Origin: Oligoflexales bacterium
Lineage (GTDB): Bacteria; Bdellovibrionota_B; Oligoflexia; Oligoflexales; RGVZ01
DNA length: 64,000 bases
Assembly: GCA_947494335.1 (NCBI GenBank)
Contig: CANLUT010000002.1
Span: 1 to 64,000, forward strand
Reading direction: 5' to 3'
A model generated the notes under the pieces. It worked only from the letters and a program-made list of their open reading frames with translations. It was not told the DNA's origin and did no database searches. Positions 24,622 through 34,205 of the stretch are shown one piece after another (position 1 is the first letter of the stretch; each line of letters opens with the position of its first letter). Made by a program: the position numbers and the translations under genes.

Positions 24622-25386
24622 ATGATGACATTTTCAAGCTCGTTGCTAGTGGTCTTTGCCCTCCTCTACCAAACGCCAGCCTTTGCTCAGCGCAAGAGCA
24701 CCGATGCGCACGCCAAGCAAATCGAAAGCGTCCTCGATCGTCTCGAGAAAAAGCTCATAGATAAAGAATCCTCCCCCCTTACACAAGAGGAAAACGAACG
24801 CGCAGTCGCAGCTGAACGCAACTCAGGAAAAACACCACAACAACAGCGCTATATTCCAAAATCTCCAGCAAACGTTCGTGGCGAAACGCAGAGTGGACGG
24901 AATATCCAGGAAGTTCAAAAAAAGTTAAACGAATATGATAATCGCATTGAAATCCTCGAATCAGAAATGCGACGCCTCCGCTCAGGCATAAGCGAGTCAG
25001 CTGCCACTGACAACGTTGTGTCGGTCCAGCTTAAAACCGACAACAATCGACCTGTCATCCTTAAAACACTCGCCGCTTCTCTCGATGGCAATACGCTCTA
25101 TAGCCAGATTGACCCGGCGGGACTATGGATCCCGTCAAAGATCATCCCACTATTTTACGGACCTTTAAAACCCGGCACGCATCGGCTAGATATCACCTCG
25201 ACGGTTGCCAGCATAAAAGATAACGAGGCTGGCTCAGGGGCGTGGAGACAAAAGACACTCTCACAATCATTCCAATTCTCAGTGCCAGAAGGAAAGCAAC
25301 GCAAATCCATCACTGTAGAAGTCGGGCAATCAACGGGATCCGAGGGAACACCGGTCGCGGTGCTTTATGAATCGGAGGTCAAATGA
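24622..25386 (+). CDS. Secreted protein: coiled coil plus beta domain, TPR operon
   Basis: 254 residues. The signal peptide ends AFAQ (about 23). A polar linker is followed by a coiled coil at about 93-120 (QEVQKKLNEYDNRIEILESE) and a C-terminal beta-sandwich-like part (130-254) with IPLFYGPLKPGTHRLDIT. Periplasmic by inference. Its last bases overlap the start of the large TPR gene (ATGA), so the two are translationally coupled. No family firmly recognised; the PGTHRL block recalls small periplasmic proteins coded beside TPR lipoproteins in myxobacterial gliding clusters, but this is a weak resemblance. Confidence 0.6.
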   Translation: MMTFSSSLLVVFALLYQTPAFAQRKSTDAHAKQIESVLDRLEKKLIDKESSPLTQEENERAVAAERNSGKTPQQQRYIPKSPANVRGETQSGRNIQEVQKKLNEYDNRIEILESEMRRLRSGISESAATDNVVSVQLKTDNNRPVILKTLAASLDGNTLYSQIDPAGLWIPSKIIPLFYGPLKPGTHRLDITSTVASIKDNEAGSGAWRQKTLSQSFQFSVPEGKQRKSITVEVGQSTGSEGTPVAVLYESEVK

Positions 25387-27677
25387 TTCACAGGCAAGCC
25401 CAGTCCATCCTTTACAGTCTTTTGCTCACTACAAGCACGTACAGCTTGGCGAACGGTAGTGAAGATAAAGATGTCGAGGTACATCTCGATGCGACCGAGA
25501 GAGAATTTAAGAAAATACATTCAAATCTTCGTGATTTTAGCGAGCAGCTGAGGGCCATCGACCGCACAAGCACAGCGGCTGGACTCGGGCCCCAACTGAC
25601 TGGCGCAAAATCAGCGTTTCAGAGCGCCTCGGAGGCCTTTAAACTCCGAGAGTGGCCATCAGTCATTCAGGAAAGCAGCCGCTTCCTTAGCTTATCGCAA
25701 AAACCGGAAGTAAACTCCTACCTACGCGCCCAGTTTATGATTGGCCGTGCCTATGAGGAGCAAGGACAAAGCCAGAAAGCAGTTCGAGCCTACAGGCGCT
25801 ACCTCGCAACAGTCACCACAAATCCAAGCGCTGATTTATCAGATTTGTCAGAGACATTTGAACGCATTGTGCGGCTTGCAACAAAAAGCTCGGCGAGCGA
25901 ACAATCAGAGCTATCAAAGTTTTTGTCATCAATCGCAAGCATGGCCTATCCATCTGAAGTTGCAGACCAGCTAAAATACTTCTCCGCCATCGCCAGCTCG
26001 AACATCGGAAAAAAAGGATTAGCAGATGAGTGGCTTTCGGAGGTCAACTCCTCGACAAAAAACCCTGAAACTAAAGCGCGCGCCAAGCAATACAAGGCTC
26101 TCATTGCAATCCATAAAAAAGACTGGGCGTCTGCGGCCAAGGAGCTTGAGTCAATTCTTGAGATGGATGACGTTTCGACACGTTCCAAAGACAACGCTCA
26201 ACTTGCCCTAGCTCGCGTGTTCATCAAACAAAAGAAGCCCAAGCTTGGCTTGGCAGCATACGGAAAGATCGGCCAAGCTTCAGAGTTTCAAAAGGACGCC
26301 TCCTACGAAAAGACCCTTCTCTTAGCGAGACTAGGGCATGACGATGATGCGCGCAAACAAGCCCGGCTATGGCTCGGATCGTATCAGGGGGACCCAGAAT
26401 CTAGTCATTTAAAGGGCATTCTCTCCTGGCTAGACCTGAGAGCCGGAGACCTGGAGTCCGCGAAAAAGGGTATTAACGAAGCGTCATCGCAACTTAGTTC
26501 AGTAAAGGAAAAGCTACAAAGTGAATTCAGTGGCCCTAAGCTAACCTATCAGGACGCAACACGCCTATCGAATCTTACAACAGGTCTTGCCGAGCAATCA
26601 CCGGACCTTGGCGGATTCTTGTCCGTGTTTACCCAGCTTGCCGAAATGAAACAAAGACTCTCCGAAATCGACGGAGCAGAGCGATCAATCATTTACTCAC
26701 TTGCAGGCGGGGACCTTCGTCACTTCAGTCCAGCCATTGCAAATCGTGTCGACCAATTCGATCGTCTTGCTGATTCGATACTGTCTACAGGCGCAAAGCT
26801 CATATTTCTTGAGCGGCAGCGTCTAGCCACCATGTTATCCGACGTAGATAAGCAGAAATTGGAGGCGGGACAGAAACGGCGCGCGTCCCTCTTTGAAAAG
26901 AAATCTCGCCTTTCCCGTGAATTTCGTCGTTGGTCCTCATGGATTGGGCCAGCAGAGCAGCTCGTTAAACTTTCTGATGAATGGAAAAAGATCAATCATC
27001 TTGAAGCGGAGCTTAACTCGAAGATAGCAGCAATGCCTGCTGGTAACGCTGGTCAGGCGGAAACGGCTGATACGTCGAGCCTAAAAGAGAAAATAAAAAA
27101 ACTTCGCACCGAACTCTTAACCTCCTTAGTCGAGGTTAAACGTAATCAGGCTCAGTCTTTGGTCAACCAAAGTAGCATCGATGACATCCTACATATCATT
27201 CAGCAGTATGGCACTTCTTTGCATGAAGACTCTCAGGTGATCTCGGCCTATGAACCAAAGTCTGGACAGACGTTAGATCTAATGGCCGACGAAGACAGCC
27301 GCTTGGGCTGGAGCCTGTGGCGGGAAGCTGTCCGTAGCCTAGATAGCCAAATAAGAAGCCTGCGCAGCGATGCAGGTAAGCAGCTAGACGACGTTTTTGC
27401 AAACCTCGATAAAATCAGCAAGACGAGGACACACCTAGAAAATGATATTGCAGACCTAACCAGCGTCGTCGAAACCTACGGCGGTGAAAGTCTCGGGGTG
27501 ATCCTATCCCACTACGACAACGAGCTAAATCAGCGTCTCGGCAAGCAGTATAAATGGGCGGGAGACCTCGAATACCTGAATTATATGAACGCCAAAAACG
27601 AGCACGAGGCAAACCAGAAGAAGCTGGCACTTGAAAAGCAGATACTGAACGATAGTTTGCGCGAAACCGAGAAATGA
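25383..27677 (+). CDS. Large secreted TPR and coiled-coil protein
   Basis: 764 residues. The signal peptide ends YSLANG (about 25). Residues 60-350 hold several degenerate tetratricopeptide repeats (for example YLRAQFMIGRAYEEQGQSQK and the A..YGKIGQA block). The C-terminal 350 residues are strongly helical with long coiled coils (about 560-610 and 660-764), ending in a basic KK-rich stretch. Periplasmic scaffold by inference. It starts inside the end of the previous gene and ends ten bases before the next. Size, repeats and coupling suggest a structural subunit of a multi-protein assembly rather than an enzyme; no catalytic motif seen. Confidence 0.65.
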   Translation: MIHRQAQSILYSLLLTTSTYSLANGSEDKDVEVHLDATEREFKKIHSNLRDFSEQLRAIDRTSTAAGLGPQLTGAKSAFQSASEAFKLREWPSVIQESSRFLSLSQKPEVNSYLRAQFMIGRAYEEQGQSQKAVRAYRRYLATVTTNPSADLSDLSETFERIVRLATKSSASEQSELSKFLSSIASMAYPSEVADQLKYFSAIASSNIGKKGLADEWLSEVNSSTKNPETKARAKQYKALIAIHKKDWASAAKELESILEMDDVSTRSKDNAQLALARVFIKQKKPKLGLAAYGKIGQASEFQKDASYEKTLLLARLGHDDDARKQARLWLGSYQGDPESSHLKGILSWLDLRAGDLESAKKGINEASSQLSSVKEKLQSEFSGPKLTYQDATRLSNLTTGLAEQSPDLGGFLSVFTQLAEMKQRLSEIDGAERSIIYSLAGGDLRHFSPAIANRVDQFDRLADSILSTGAKLIFLERQRLATMLSDVDKQKLEAGQKRRASLFEKKSRLSREFRRWSSWIGPAEQLVKLSDEWKKINHLEAELNSKIAAMPAGNAGQAETADTSSLKEKIKKLRTELLTSLVEVKRNQAQSLVNQSSIDDILHIIQQYGTSLHEDSQVISAYEPKSGQTLDLMADEDSRLGWSLWREAVRSLDSQIRSLRSDAGKQLDDVFANLDKISKTRTHLENDIADLTSVVETYGGESLGVILSHYDNELNQRLGKQYKWAGDLEYLNYMNAKNEHEANQKKLALEKQILNDSLRETEK

Positions 27678-27687
27678 GGGACAGACT

Positions 27688-30600
27688 ATGAAGACTCCTG
27701 ATAAAAAAATACTTAAAAATCTGCTTGTTTGCTTTACTCTCGGATTAGCAAGTCCATCCTTGATGGCCAATAATGATCTGGCATCAGATATTCCTGATCC
27801 TGCAGCACTCCAAGCCTATAAGCGATTTTGGGACGCCTTCCAAGACTATGAGAGACAAAAGAAAAAGACGGCCGTTGACGAATATCAAAGGGCGCGCGAG
27901 GGCCTTGAAAGTATCTATTCCAACAAGGAGCGGGAGCTTAGAGAGAAGAGAATCACAACTCTTGAGAATGCAATCAATCGCTACAATGAAAACCTTGAAA
28001 AGACACCAAACGCTGCCAATCGCCCGTTTGTGTTGTTAAATCTCGCTCAGATGTACGGGGAACTTGCGTCACTTCAAGTGGAACGTGGGGATGAAAGCGA
28101 CAAAAAAAGCCGGTCCGCAGCGGTCGCGATTCTTAAATCGATTGACGAGAACCATAAGGCGTTTCAGCACAGTGGAGAGGCTTTATACCTCCGTGCAAAT
28201 CTTCTCGAGGCCAATGGAGACAGTGAGGGCGCAAGTCAGGTATGGAAGAGACTTGCGGAGAACGGATCGGACCGATTTACAACGTATGGAAACATTGCTG
28301 CAGGAGACGGAGAATTCGAGAGAGCTAACCCGGAAGCAGCGATCAAATACTATGAAAAAGCAAAGCAACTTTTAGCTCAATCGGACGACCAGAACAGAGG
28401 ACTTGATGAGCTACGAATTTATTATCGTCTGGCTTGGGCATATTTCAAGGCTGGAAAAAGTGCTGTTGCAATTAAGGCGGCCCGTCACATTTTAGAACCC
28501 GGCGTTCTATCGAAATCTGTGCGTCAAAAGGAGCGGATTAGTCGCGATATCGCCGAGGTGATTGGTCTATCTCTTTACGAAATTGACAATGATCAGATGA
28601 CTCGAGACGTGATTACGGCAAAGGACGTGCGTTCTGTTGCGCCTTCAATTTCACTGGTGCTTATGGAGCAATATCAAACCGCCAATGCCTATGAAAAAAT
28701 GGCAAAGATTGGCGATCTATCCACACAGACTTTCCCTCTCTCCCGGGAGTACCCAGATCTTTTGAAATCCAAGGCCAAAGCGGAGGAGTCACTTGGGCGC
28801 AGAACGGCAAGACTCGAGACATTAGAAAAACTTGCTATGTTGCTCCCTACAAAATCACTATGGCGCCAGCACAACCAAGCGGATGTTGATGTCGTCAAAT
28901 ACATGGAAGAGCAAGCAAGAAATGCTGCCGAACTGGTAGCAAGCTCCTATTATGAGGATGGACTTACATCCAGTAATCCCCGCAAATTTAACATGGCATC
29001 GACTTATTTGACCATCTTGCTCAATGATCAACCAAACTCTGAGAAATCTAACTCTATTCGTCTAAAAATCGCCAACTGTTACTTTTTTGCGGGCAACCTA
29101 AATCAGGCGGAAACTCGATACTCCGAGCTGATCACACAACTGAAATCAGCAGACGATGTCCTCATGACGGCCCATTACCAGTTAGTGCTAACTCTAGAGC
29201 GAATCTGGAGATCCAGCTTCGAGATGACTGCGCAAAAAAGCCAAGACCCAAAGGAATCTCAGGACGTCCTGTCTGCGATTACGAAACTTGAAAAGGCCGT
29301 CGATGAGCATGCTAATCGCTTCCCGGCTCAATCGAGATCTGTTGATCTTCTGCTTGTTGCTGCTAGTGCAAATCGTGATCTCAATCGATTCACAGAAGCT
29401 AGTCGATATTGGCAGCGAGTTCTTCTCTCGACACCTTCGGACGGCCAGCGATCCATGGCTATTCGTGGGCTCGTCTTTACCAAACTTCGCTCGGGTAAAG
29501 CGGCTGATGTCATTGAGTCGGTCTCACAATTCTTAAAGCTTGAGGATTCCAAAACTCTGTCTCAGAATCTACGCAATGAATTGTTGGGTGTCCTGTCCGC
29601 GGCAGCCTCCGAAGAGTCCCAGCGATTATCGAAATCAGGCTCCACCGAGGACGCCGCAAACCTCTTACTGAAAACTGTGGCTAATTTTACTGCGCTGCCG
29701 GGAAGAGAGCAGATGTGGCGAGATGGTGCTTATTTTATGGCAATATCAGGAAACTGGGCTTCCGCCCAAAAGAGTGCTGAAGACTATCTCTCTGCGAATG
29801 AAAAGCAGTTTGCTGGCGACATGACATACCTTGTTGCTCGTGCCAATGAGTACCAAATGCGTTTTGATCAGGCCGTAAAACACTATTTAGATCTTGCAGC
29901 GAAATTCCCTAAGCATGAGCGAGCAGCGGCATCGATTGAACGGGCTGAGAAATTAGCGTCAGCAGATGAGAATTTTGCGGCAGCAGCCACTGCGACAAAA
30001 CTTAAATCGGCGCAGGTTAAAGATCCTGCCAGCAAGCTCAATGCCCTTGATGCGACGATTACTTATCTCTCCATGGCGGGGGACAATACACAGGCAATGA
30101 CAGTTGCCCAGCAGCGGAAAAACCAAGCAAAATCCAACCGAGAGAAAATCCAGTCTGAGATCACCATTGCCAGTGTTCGATATAAATCTGGTGACCAGCA
30201 GACTGCGGTCGATGATTTGGATAGCATTGATAAGCAGCTCGAGAGGATGAAGTACTCTTTAGGAGATTCATACAAGAGAATGTCTGCTGAAGTAGGATTA
30301 CTTCTCGGTGACCATGCCATTAATGGATTTAGAGATCAGCCCATTGGTGATTCCGGCGGAGACGTATCGACCCAAGTTGACCGCAAAAGTCGTCTATTTT
30401 CTGAGATCGTTAGCCGTCTGGACAAGGTGGCTAGCCTAGACCAGCCGCAATTTAGTCCACAAGCGAGATTTAAGATCGCCCAAATAGCTAATGAGTTCGC
30501 AGACGATTTGACAGCCATTCCAGCGAGAGCAGGAGAGCCAGTCACCCTTAAAAGCCAAACTCGCTTTAGTCAAAACATCGGAAGACTTCGCGATCTAGCG

Positions 30601-30798
30601 CAACGCTATCATGGAAATAACATCTTAGCTAAACGTCGCGCCCCACAAGTCTATGCAAAAAATGAGTGGGTCTCGCGTAGTGCACTTGTACTTTCAAATA
30701 GCAGTAATGACAGCGTAAAAGAAAAACCCTATGCCTCCGCCGTTGATCAACTCTCAACCTCATCAAGCATGGAAATGCCTCAGCAATGGAGCCACTAA
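27688..30798 (+). CDS. Very large TPR-repeat protein, probably periplasmic
   Basis: 1036 residues. The N-terminal hydrophobic stretch (about 9-28, LLVCFTLGLASPSLMA) acts as a signal peptide. The rest is a near-continuous array of helical hairpins of TPR type, for example YYRLAWAYFKAGKSAVAIKA, IRLKIANCYFFAGNLNQAET and AVKHYLDLAAKFPKH. No enzyme motif. TPR arrays bind partner proteins, so this is a likely scaffold that joins with the two neighbouring TPR proteins. GAGGGA eight bases before the ATG supports the start. Its stop lies two bases before the ATG of the lipoprotein gene. Confidence 0.65.
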   Translation: MKTPDKKILKNLLVCFTLGLASPSLMANNDLASDIPDPAALQAYKRFWDAFQDYERQKKKTAVDEYQRAREGLESIYSNKERELREKRITTLENAINRYNENLEKTPNAANRPFVLLNLAQMYGELASLQVERGDESDKKSRSAAVAILKSIDENHKAFQHSGEALYLRANLLEANGDSEGASQVWKRLAENGSDRFTTYGNIAAGDGEFERANPEAAIKYYEKAKQLLAQSDDQNRGLDELRIYYRLAWAYFKAGKSAVAIKAARHILEPGVLSKSVRQKERISRDIAEVIGLSLYEIDNDQMTRDVITAKDVRSVAPSISLVLMEQYQTANAYEKMAKIGDLSTQTFPLSREYPDLLKSKAKAEESLGRRTARLETLEKLAMLLPTKSLWRQHNQADVDVVKYMEEQARNAAELVASSYYEDGLTSSNPRKFNMASTYLTILLNDQPNSEKSNSIRLKIANCYFFAGNLNQAETRYSELITQLKSADDVLMTAHYQLVLTLERIWRSSFEMTAQKSQDPKESQDVLSAITKLEKAVDEHANRFPAQSRSVDLLLVAASANRDLNRFTEASRYWQRVLLSTPSDGQRSMAIRGLVFTKLRSGKAADVIESVSQFLKLEDSKTLSQNLRNELLGVLSAAASEESQRLSKSGSTEDAANLLLKTVANFTALPGREQMWRDGAYFMAISGNWASAQKSAEDYLSANEKQFAGDMTYLVARANEYQMRFDQAVKHYLDLAAKFPKHERAAASIERAEKLASADENFAAAATATKLKSAQVKDPASKLNALDATITYLSMAGDNTQAMTVAQQRKNQAKSNREKIQSEITIASVRYKSGDQQTAVDDLDSIDKQLERMKYSLGDSYKRMSAEVGLLLGDHAINGFRDQPIGDSGGDVSTQVDRKSRLFSEIVSRLDKVASLDQPQFSPQARFKIAQIANEFADDLTAIPARAGEPVTLKSQTRFSQNIGRLRDLAQRYHGNNILAKRRAPQVYAKNEWVSRSALVLSNSSNDSVKEKPYASAVDQLSTSSSMEMPQQWSH

Positions 30799-30800
30799 TC

Positions 30801-31955
30801 ATGAAACTTTCTATTTTATTGACATCCCTCGCACTGATCGCAGGCTGCTCAACCTCTCGTGAGTCAGATTCGAATGCTACGGACAATATGGACGTCATTT
30901 CCTTATCAAAGAACATGAGCACATCAGAGCAGGCTGATACTGCACCGGTATCGCCATCTGCGGCATTTAATTGGCAGAAGTTCTTTAGAGGCGCTCCATC
31001 TTCCAAAGAAAGACCACTACTTCAACAGACCTTGAAACAACTAAGTAACGCCTCAAGCTTTGATGACCTCCTCAAAAGAGCACGAAACGAGACGGCGCTT
31101 GGACTTTTGTCATCCGCTGAAGCGACTTATCGACAGGCACTACGTAAAAACACTGGAAACATTGACGCCCTTTTGGAGTTGGCGGCTCTCCTCCAAAAAC
31201 AGCGCCGAACTGGACCAGCTTTAGATATTTTGGCTGATGCCCGGGTTGCGTTGACCTCTCAGGAACGCCCGAACCAGGAGCAGTTATTCAAGTATCGCTA
31301 CACGCTGGCAATGACTTATCTCCAAAACGGTGACCGCAATAAGTCTCACGCGATTCTTAGTGACTTGATCGGCAAAGATCGCACATTCCTTCCCGGTTAC
31401 GCCGCGCTCGCATTTAGTTATCTAAAGGACGGCAAGGATAGTGTCGCCAAATTTATTGTAGACCAGGCTATGGACCGCGGAGGCGAGCACCCAGCACTTT
31501 ACAACATCCTCGGAGTTCTTCAGGAGAGACAAGGAAAGTCAGCCATTGCGAAGGATTTCTACAATAGAGCACTCAACATGAGTGAGTTTTTTGCACCAGC
31601 CCTAGTGAATCGCGCCAATCTTTATGTCGCGACTGGAGAGACGTCTATGGCTGAAAGTGATTATAAAAAAGCACTTGATGCTGAACCATCAAACACGGAC
31701 GCCATGATTGGTCTAGCTGTTGTGTACAGGCAAACGGGCCGATTTAACGCAGCCAAAGAGATTCTCGAGCGCACTCTTGATTTAGACGCAGATAACCCAC
31801 AGGCTAGATTCAATCTAGCGATTTTGATGCGCGAAAACGTAAAAGACGAGGGTCTTGCTCTTAGGTATTTCAATGAAGTCACTCAATCTGATCGGGCAAA
31901 TCAGACACTTAGAACCATGGCAAAGTCGGCAATCGAAGAAATTCGTAGTCTATAA
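30801..31955 (+). CDS. TPR-repeat lipoprotein
   Basis: 384 residues. The signal sequence ends in a classic lipobox LIAGC (Cys 16). After a polar linker come at least five TPR units (LLSSAEATYRQALRKNTGN, YLQNGDRNKSHAIL, YNILGVLQERQGKSAIA, AESDYKKALDAEPSN, RFNAAKEILERTLDLDADN). Probably anchored in the outer membrane facing the periplasm, where it could dock the two larger TPR proteins. GGAG ten bases before this ATG decides the start over one five codons upstream. TPR lipoproteins of this size include GltE/AglT of myxobacterial gliding motility; a functional link is only an inference. Confidence 0.75.
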   Translation: MKLSILLTSLALIAGCSTSRESDSNATDNMDVISLSKNMSTSEQADTAPVSPSAAFNWQKFFRGAPSSKERPLLQQTLKQLSNASSFDDLLKRARNETALGLLSSAEATYRQALRKNTGNIDALLELAALLQKQRRTGPALDILADARVALTSQERPNQEQLFKYRYTLAMTYLQNGDRNKSHAILSDLIGKDRTFLPGYAALAFSYLKDGKDSVAKFIVDQAMDRGGEHPALYNILGVLQERQGKSAIAKDFYNRALNMSEFFAPALVNRANLYVATGETSMAESDYKKALDAEPSNTDAMIGLAVVYRQTGRFNAAKEILERTLDLDADNPQARFNLAILMRENVKDEGLALRYFNEVTQSDRANQTLRTMAKSAIEEIRSL

Positions 31956-31985
31956 TATAATTAAAGCATTCTCCCGGAGGCAATC

Positions 31986-32561
31986 ATGACGTTCAACACC
32001 CCCAGCCAATCTATTCAAGGCCGTAGACCCTATGACCGCGAAAGCAATGTGCTGATCGTTGACGATGACAGCACTCTTCTTAAATTCTTCAAAATTCATT
32101 TAAATAAGTTTTTTAGTCGCGTCGTGGTCGTTGAGTCAGCAAAAGCTGCTCTTGCCGCGATGAAAGAGCGCGATATGGATTTGGTTCTTACTGACGTAAG
32201 AATGCCCAAGATCGACGGTCTAGAGCTAATGACCAAAATTCGCAAGCACCATCCTGATATCCCCGTGCTACTGATCAGCGGAGAGCCAATGTCTGACGCT
32301 CAGCAGGAAATTGTAAACTCTGCAGACGGATTTCTGGCAAAACCATTTACGGTCGATGAATTAAATGACTACATGGGACGCGGGATTGACTTAAGAAATG
32401 CGATGAAGGAACTGATCCCTCATCTCAAGGACACAAAAAAGATTCGCGACGCTATTAAAGCAAAACCAGCCGATCTTGAAAAACTTGTAAAAAAAGGCAC
32501 AACACTGCCTGCAAAAGAAGCTCAAAAGAAAATCCGGTCATTTTCAAAAAAAGCGGCTTAA
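31986..32561 (+). CDS. Receiver-domain response regulator with basic tail
   Basis: 191 residues. The receiver domain spans about 20-140: D26-D28, phospho-acceptor D70 (LTDVRMPKIDG), and K119 (LAKPF). The C-terminal 50 residues are helical and very basic (KKIRDAIKAKPADLEKLVKK ... KKIRSFSKKAA), with no known output domain. CGGAGG lies seven bases before the ATG. It follows the TPR lipoprotein by 30 bases, so it may be made with the envelope operon and control its assembly or activity. It might signal through protein contacts or bind nucleic acid by its basic tail. Confidence 0.85.
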   Translation: MTFNTPSQSIQGRRPYDRESNVLIVDDDSTLLKFFKIHLNKFFSRVVVVESAKAALAAMKERDMDLVLTDVRMPKIDGLELMTKIRKHHPDIPVLLISGEPMSDAQQEIVNSADGFLAKPFTVDELNDYMGRGIDLRNAMKELIPHLKDTKKIRDAIKAKPADLEKLVKKGTTLPAKEAQKKIRSFSKKAA

Positions 32562-32563
32562 TT

Positions 32564-32986
32564 TCAACGCTCGATAAGACGCGAAAACAGACCAATGATG
32601 TGCGCCACGATCGCTGCGAGAGCAAGCGATAAGCAGGCGCCAATTGTTAGCCCCAACCCATCTAATGACACTGACGGCCCTGATGCGGCTCTGGCAATAA
32701 GCAATGGGCCCATGGCAAAACTCCCTGCACCGAGTCCAAATGTTTTGATTCGGTCAAGAAACTGATTTGAGCGACTGTAGGGAATTGTCAGGCCTAACAA
32801 AATATGTAGTACACCGAAAAGATTCGTATGACCGTGACTGCTTGTTTGGAGCATTAACTGCCACGTTGGATCTACACCCTGAAGAAAAGTCTCTGTCGAT
32901 CTCAAGGCGACAAATGCCCCTCCAGAAGCCGCCATAAAAATCAGGCTAAATCCAAGGACTAAATTAAAGAGTGCAATGCGGCGCAT
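32564..32986 (-). CDS. Small four-helix membrane protein of unknown function
   Basis: 140 residues with four hydrophobic segments (about 5-28, 55-72, 85-100 and 112-133). The first loop holds SHGHTNLFGVLHI, a His-rich motif that could bind a metal or haem; similar small proteins with this motif occur widely but I cannot name the family. Inner membrane. It lies ten bases after rppH in the same direction and is convergent with the receiver gene. Start as given; no strong alternative. Confidence 0.65.
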   Translation of the reverse strand: MRRIALFNLVLGFSLIFMAASGGAFVALRSTETFLQGVDPTWQLMLQTSSHGHTNLFGVLHILLGLTIPYSRSNQFLDRIKTFGLGAGSFAMGPLLIARAASGPSVSLDGLGLTIGACLSLALAAIVAHIIGLFSRLIER

Positions 32987-32996
32987 TTAACTAACC

Positions 32997-33446
32997 TCAA
33001 TCCAGTAATCCGAGCTTTCTGAGACCTTCTCGGTAAGCGTCTAGCTTCCAATCGACAATTCCATTCAATGCCGCCTCAACCGATCTCCAATCACAGCTGC
33101 AAAATTCACCGTCAGCATTATTTAAGTCAGGAGCGTGCCCCTGGTCGAACTCAAGTTTAAACCAGATTTGGCTTTGACCTATCCAACGCGTTGAGATCGG
33201 CTTTTGTAACCCCTCCGGAAATCGATATTTAACCAATCCAGAGCCCTCTTTCAGCACTTTGAAACGATCACAGCCTATCTCTTCGCGCATCTCACGATAT
33301 AAAGCGTTCAAAGCGCTTTCTCCAGGCTCAATCCCACCCTGGGGAAACTGCCATGCACCCTTGACATCAGCCCTCTCACAAACCAAGACCTGGCCATTTT
33401 TGTTGGTAAAGACAGCAACCACACAGGGTCTATATTCTAAAACCAA
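32997..33446 (-). CDS. rppH: RNA pyrophosphohydrolase (Nudix)
   Basis: 149 residues from a TTG start. The Nudix box GGIEPGESALNALYREMREE followed by IG (37-58) is complete, and the sequence starts MVLEYRPCVVAVF, like the GYRPNVGIV start of RppH. It removes pyrophosphate from the 5' end of mRNA and so starts decay. I chose TTG at 33444-33446 because AGGAGG stands exactly seven bases before it and the length then fits the family. An ATG 24 codons further upstream has no ribosome site and would add residues foreign to RppH. Family assignment rests on the box and N-terminus. Confidence 0.85.
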   Translation of the reverse strand: MVLEYRPCVVAVFTNKNGQVLVCERADVKGAWQFPQGGIEPGESALNALYREMREEIGCDRFKVLKEGSGLVKYRFPEGLQKPISTRWIGQSQIWFKLEFDQGHAPDLNNADGEFCSCDWRSVEAALNGIVDWKLDAYREGLRKLGLLD

Positions 33447-33590
33447 GGACTTGCCTCCTGTCAAAATTTTGACTGTCACTCTGCATGGTACACTAGAAGT
33501 GTTGAGGGATAAAGCCATAGCTGGCCCAGGGCTTAACTTTGAAGCTTATCCAACCGATACAGACTCGTACTTTTTTTAAAGGAGTCCTCC

Positions 33591-34187
33591 ATGATCAAAC
33601 ATATTCGGCGCTCATTTCATTTCGCCATTTTGATCCTGAGCACTATCACATCCCAGACCGCATTTTCCGGCGTACATATCTCACTCGGCGGAAGTCAGTC
33701 CGAGTCAAATGCTGGTTATCAAAGAATCGTCTCTGGCGCAGGATCCGCAGGACTTTCCTTTGATATTGGCGGATACACGCGACTTGGCTACACATTCAGG
33801 CAGGAGACAGATGCGACGACTGGATATCAGCTAAACTCAGCTGGGACAAATTACGTATACTTCAGGAAGAATGCTACCGTCACATCTAACTCAGTTGATC
33901 TAACGTTGATTCTATATGCTGGAGATATTTTTACTCCGTTTGTTTTTGCAGGTGTCGTTAAAAAGCAGTATTCCACTCATATTCAAGACGCGACTGGAGC
34001 TGTAGAATCCTATGCTTACCCGTACGCAGGGCCTCAAGGTGGCGCTGGCCTGGGTGTACGACTCAGTCAAAAGTTTTCCCTTAAAACCACCTACACAATG
34101 TCGAATGGATATACAGTCATTCCAGGACAGGAATTGCAGCAGACTGTAGATTCTTATACGCAGGTAGGCATCACTTACGAGTTGTGA
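33591..34187 (+). CDS. Outer-membrane beta-barrel protein (OmpW/OmpA-barrel type)
   Basis: 198 residues. The signal peptide ends AFSG (about 26). The rest alternates in beta-strand fashion with glycine turns (VHISLGGSQ, LSFDIGGYTRLGYTF, GAGLGVRLSQKFSLKTTYTM) and ends TQVGITYEL, which fits a C-terminal barrel strand closely enough. Outer membrane, eight-stranded barrel by inference. AAGGAG seven bases before the ATG. Function unknown; possible lipid or small-molecule channel or structural porin. It precedes the TPR/CNB-like gene by 18 bases. Confidence 0.72.
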   Translation: MIKHIRRSFHFAILILSTITSQTAFSGVHISLGGSQSESNAGYQRIVSGAGSAGLSFDIGGYTRLGYTFRQETDATTGYQLNSAGTNYVYFRKNATVTSNSVDLTLILYAGDIFTPFVFAGVVKKQYSTHIQDATGAVESYAYPYAGPQGGAGLGVRLSQKFSLKTTYTMSNGYTVIPGQELQQTVDSYTQVGITYEL

Positions 34188-34205
34188 GCATAAGGGTACG
34201 ACCGG

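Noticed and set aside
23357-32561. Naming the TPR operon genes gltC/gltD/gltE
   Set aside because: Resemblance is at the level of domain type and order only; gene symbols would overstate it.
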